7,197 bases of DNA from an uncultured Collinsella sp. (GTDB lineage: Bacteria; Actinomycetota; Coriobacteriia; Coriobacteriales; Coriobacteriaceae): positions 1-7,197 of the forward strand of contig CAAEEX010000037.1 of the NCBI GenBank assembly GCA_900755005.1, in the 5' to 3' direction. Within the stretch, counting starts at the first letter, position 1; every line of letters starts with the position of its first letter. The position numbers were made by a program, and so were the translations under genes. The notes beneath the pieces are model-generated. The model did not search any database. It was not told where the DNA came from and saw only the letters and a program-made list of their open reading frames with translations. Positions 5,626-7,197 of this stretch are shown here, piece after piece.

Positions 5626-6894
5626 TTACCGTTTTGCAGCACGATCCAAATGCTTGCGCCCAAACAGCAGCAACGCCGCGGGCACTGCCGTTACAACCAG
5701 GCCCGCGCCTACGAGTGTCTGTTGCACGCCAAATGTTGCTGCCAGCCACGGGGCAATCGCCAGCGGGGCCACGCCGGCGAACATGTTGCCAAAGCCCATG
5801 ACCGAGTTAACGCGGCCGAGCTGCTCGAGCGGGGCCGTCGTTTGCACAATAGTGTTATGGAGCGGGTTGACGACGCCCCAGGCCACGCCCAGGGCGATCT
5901 GGCCGATGAGCGCCACGCCCACGTACGGCGTGCCCACGTAGAGCAGGCTTCCCAGACCCACGGACATAAGCGCCACGAGCAGCGTTTTAAGACTGACGAA
6001 GCGCGGCGGCATGCGGAGCGCAACCACGGCGCCCAGCACCGCGCCCACACCGCAGGCCGACGAAAGCCAGCCCATCCACTCAACGCCGACGTTCAGGACA
6101 TCGCGATAGAAGAACGACTCCAGCGGGTCGAAGGCTCCGTAGCCAAAGTTCGAAAGGAAGATGATGCAGAAAAGTAGCGCGAGGACGCTGTTGGTGAAGA
6201 CCGTCTTGATGCTGGTCGCGAAGGTGGCGCGGGCAGACGGGCTGGGGTTGGGGCTTTGGCTTGCGCGCTCCCCTTCCTCTGCCGAATCGGCGCCCGCATG
6301 CCCCGCTTGCGGCTTAAACCCCCAGCCGGCGATAAGAGCCAGCAGGGTGAACAGCATCATGAGCACAAACACCGCGCGCGACGATGCGGCCGCCGCGGCA
6401 AAGCCGCCCAGCGTGGGCCCGACGATAATGCTCACGTTGGAGAACATGGTGATGGCGGAGTTGATGTCTTTGAGCTCGACGGGGTCGTCGGTGAGGTAGG
6501 CCGGATAGGACGTGGCGATGGGCTGGACGAACCCCATTACAAAGCCCAAGAGTACCGCGCCGGCGAGGACCGTTCCGGTCGCGCTGCCAAAGGCGATGAT
6601 TGCCACGCCCGTTGCCAGCGTGCCGACGATGCTCAGCATAAAATGGCGGCGCGGGCCCCAGGCGTCGAGCGCCGCGCCACCCGCAAAGGATCCCAGGATT
6701 ACGAAAACGTTCATAAACAGAACGGCCAGCGACGTCGCGACGACCGAAGCGCCATCCGCATAGGTGAGCGTTCCGATAACGCCGATAAAGTAGCTGGTCT
6801 GGAAGCCGGTGTAGATGAGAAACCGCATCGCCACCAGGCGCTTTGCCTGCGCGGACAGCGATGGTTGGGATTTTGAGATTAGAGATAGGGACAT
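5626..6894 (-). CDS. Major facilitator superfamily (MFS) transporter, probable exporter
   Basis: A 422-residue inner-membrane permease of about twelve hydrophobic segments, in two halves separated by a polar loop (about 192-230, rich in Ser, Glu and Pro). The first half has the MFS signature A in the loop after segment 2: GGAALDAWGPRR (72-83, G-x3-D-x2-G-P-R-R). GRVNSVMGFGN (360-370) matches the short Arg-Val-Asn-Ser motif seen in the MFS_3/enterobactin-exporter-like group. Substrates of that group include siderophores and drugs, so efflux is likely but unproven. The start at 6894 is chosen because AAGGAG lies 5 bases upstream; ATGs at 6933 and 6912 are in frame but without a good site, and would put a short Arg-containing extension on the protein. 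The leader RNA can hide that AAGGAG in a stem, suggesting translational control. The next gene downstream is the HAD phosphatase; no functional link between them is evident. Confidence 0.9.
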   Translation of the reverse strand: MSLSLISKSQPSLSAQAKRLVAMRFLIYTGFQTSYFIGVIGTLTYADGASVVATSLAVLFMNVFVILGSFAGGAALDAWGPRRHFMLSIVGTLATGVAIIAFGSATGTVLAGAVLLGFVMGFVQPIATSYPAYLTDDPVELKDINSAITMFSNVSIIVGPTLGGFAAAAASSRAVFVLMMLFTLLALIAGWGFKPQAGHAGADSAEEGERASQSPNPSPSARATFATSIKTVFTNSVLALLFCIIFLSNFGYGAFDPLESFFYRDVLNVGVEWMGWLSSACGVGAVLGAVVALRMPPRFVSLKTLLVALMSVGLGSLLYVGTPYVGVALIGQIALGVAWGVVNPLHNTIVQTTAPLEQLGRVNSVMGFGNMFAGVAPLAIAPWLAATFGVQQTLVGAGLVVTAVPAALLLFGRKHLDRAAKR

Positions 6895-6900
6895 GGGCGC

Positions 6901-6979
6901 TCCTTGTTGCATACGAATACGGGCCGCGGGCATTGACCGCCGACCATCGACTCAATCTTTCTGTATGCAACGTTAAGGA
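6901..6979 (-). promoter_or_regulatory. Leader RNA stem sequestering the permease ribosome binding site
   Basis: In minus-strand RNA, UCCUU (6979-6975), a 3-base bulge AAC, and GUUGCAUAC (6971-6963) pair with GUAUGCAAC (6914-6906) and AAGGA (6905-6901): 14 pairs around a 48-base loop. The AAGGA is the core of the Shine-Dalgarno site for the ATG at 6894. The loop itself can form a small hairpin, AUUGA with UCAAU. No known riboswitch class is recognised. The pairing is seen directly; the regulatory role is inferred. Confidence 0.55.
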
Positions 6980-7021
6980 CGCATCGGGCCCCTTCTCTCC
7001 GTTTTTGCCAGCACGAACTAC

Positions 7022-7058
7022 TTGGTAGATTTTAAAGCATGTCCCAAACATCTACCAA
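7022..7058 (-). promoter_or_regulatory. Inverted repeat bracketing a possible permease promoter
   Basis: Perfect 9-base arms TTGGTAGAT (7022-7030) and ATCTACCAA (7050-7058) are separated by 19 bases. On the minus strand a -35-like TTGGTA (7058-7053) and a -10-like TAAAAT (7034-7029), 18 bases apart, fall on the two arms. This layout fits an operator for a dimeric repressor, but the promoter boxes are only moderate matches. Confidence 0.4.
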
Positions 7059-7065
7059 AGCAAAA

Positions 7066-7093
7066 CCACCACAAAGGTGCCTGCCTGTGGTGG
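7066..7093. repeat. CCACAAAGG palindrome, copy 3 (shortened)
   Basis: CCACCACAAAGGTGCCTG (7066-7083) is followed by CC and TGTGGTGG. Arms CCACCACA and TGTGGTGG (7086-7093) pair over 8 bases, but the right arm lacks the CTTT part present in copies 1 and 2. It seems a degraded or variant copy. Confidence 0.65.
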
Positions 7094-7138
7094 CCCAATG
7101 ATATGGCAGCGTAGCGAGCCGGTTCCAAGTGCCCCAGG

Positions 7139-7196
7139 TCGCCCCGAAAGAGGAGCGACGCGTACTTTGGTACGCGAGCGACGGTTTGAGGGGCGA
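7139..7196. repeat. Nested inverted repeat at the right edge
   Basis: Outer arms TCGCCCC (7139-7145) and GGGGCGA (7190-7196) enclose inner arms CGCGTAC (7159-7165) and GTACGCG (7170-7176) with a TTTG loop. The 13-base sides between outer and inner stems share AGCGAC. It may be a structured intergenic element or RNA that continues beyond the window. Confidence 0.45.
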
Positions 7197-7197
7197 G

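Larger units (their letters stand above)
6895..7197. other. Leader and upstream region of the permease
   Basis: No credible gene is seen on either strand up to the right edge. The region holds, from the gene outwards, a stem that hides the ribosome binding site, a possible promoter bracketed by an inverted repeat, copy 3 of the CCACAAAGG palindrome, and a nested hairpin at the edge. Each is listed separately. Confidence 0.6.

Noticed and set aside
6256..6876. 206-codon open frame on the plus strand
   Set aside because: Antisense to the permease, Arg/Gly-rich and without recognisable motifs.
6895..6933. Upstream permease starts at 6933 and 6912
   Set aside because: AAGGAG five bases before 6894 is the better site, and the extension is Arg-containing and uncharacteristic.
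7022..7058. Inverted repeat as a terminator
   Set aside because: Neither strand has a U tract after the stem, and the 19-base loop with a -10-like box fits an operator better.

Overview
The window looks like the chromosome of a high-GC Gram-positive gut actinobacterium of class Coriobacteriia, most like Collinsella. This is inferred from GC-rich housekeeping-type genes, sortase-type surface proteins with a variant LPxSG signal, and a recurring intergenic palindrome built on CCACAAAGGTGCCTG. No rRNA or marker gene is present, so the genus is not proven. All four credible genes lie on the minus strand, so reading runs from the right edge to the left.

Right part (4594-7197): an MFS permease (5626-6894), then a Cof-type HAD phosphatase (4594-5415). 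Between and around them lie inverted-repeat elements: three copies of the CCACAAAGG palindrome (4545-4585, 5503-5535, 7066-7093), a long palindrome directly after the permease stop (5563-5621) and a nested hairpin at the right edge (7139-7196). The permease leader holds two notable structures. One is a 9+9 bp inverted repeat that brackets a possible promoter (7022-7058). The other is a stem in which the ribosome binding site AAGGA pairs with an upstream UCCUU (6901-6979), which suggests translational control.

Middle (4081-4593): a 513-bp gene-free stretch, strongly AT-rich between about 4141 and 4380. It carries the phosphatase terminator on its right and the presumed promoter region of the pilus operon on its left.

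Left part (1-4080): a sortase-assembled pilus operon. The first gene (694-4080) encodes an 1128-residue secreted adhesin with a signal peptide, an acidic Ser/Thr-rich spacer, a Gly-rich beta-helix-like region, two FctA/Spy0128-like pilin domains and an LPLSG wall-sorting signal. The second gene (1-722, cut by the window edge) overlaps it and encodes the N-terminal part of a FimA/SpaA-like backbone pilin. A pilin-specific sortase would be expected further left, outside the window.

The most interesting observation is a run of nine G in the coding strand near the 5' end of the adhesin gene (3899-3907). Gaining or losing one G brings an in-frame stop within about a dozen codons. The tip adhesin, and possibly the coupled pilin, may therefore be switched on and off by slipped-strand mispairing; as sequenced, the gene is ON.
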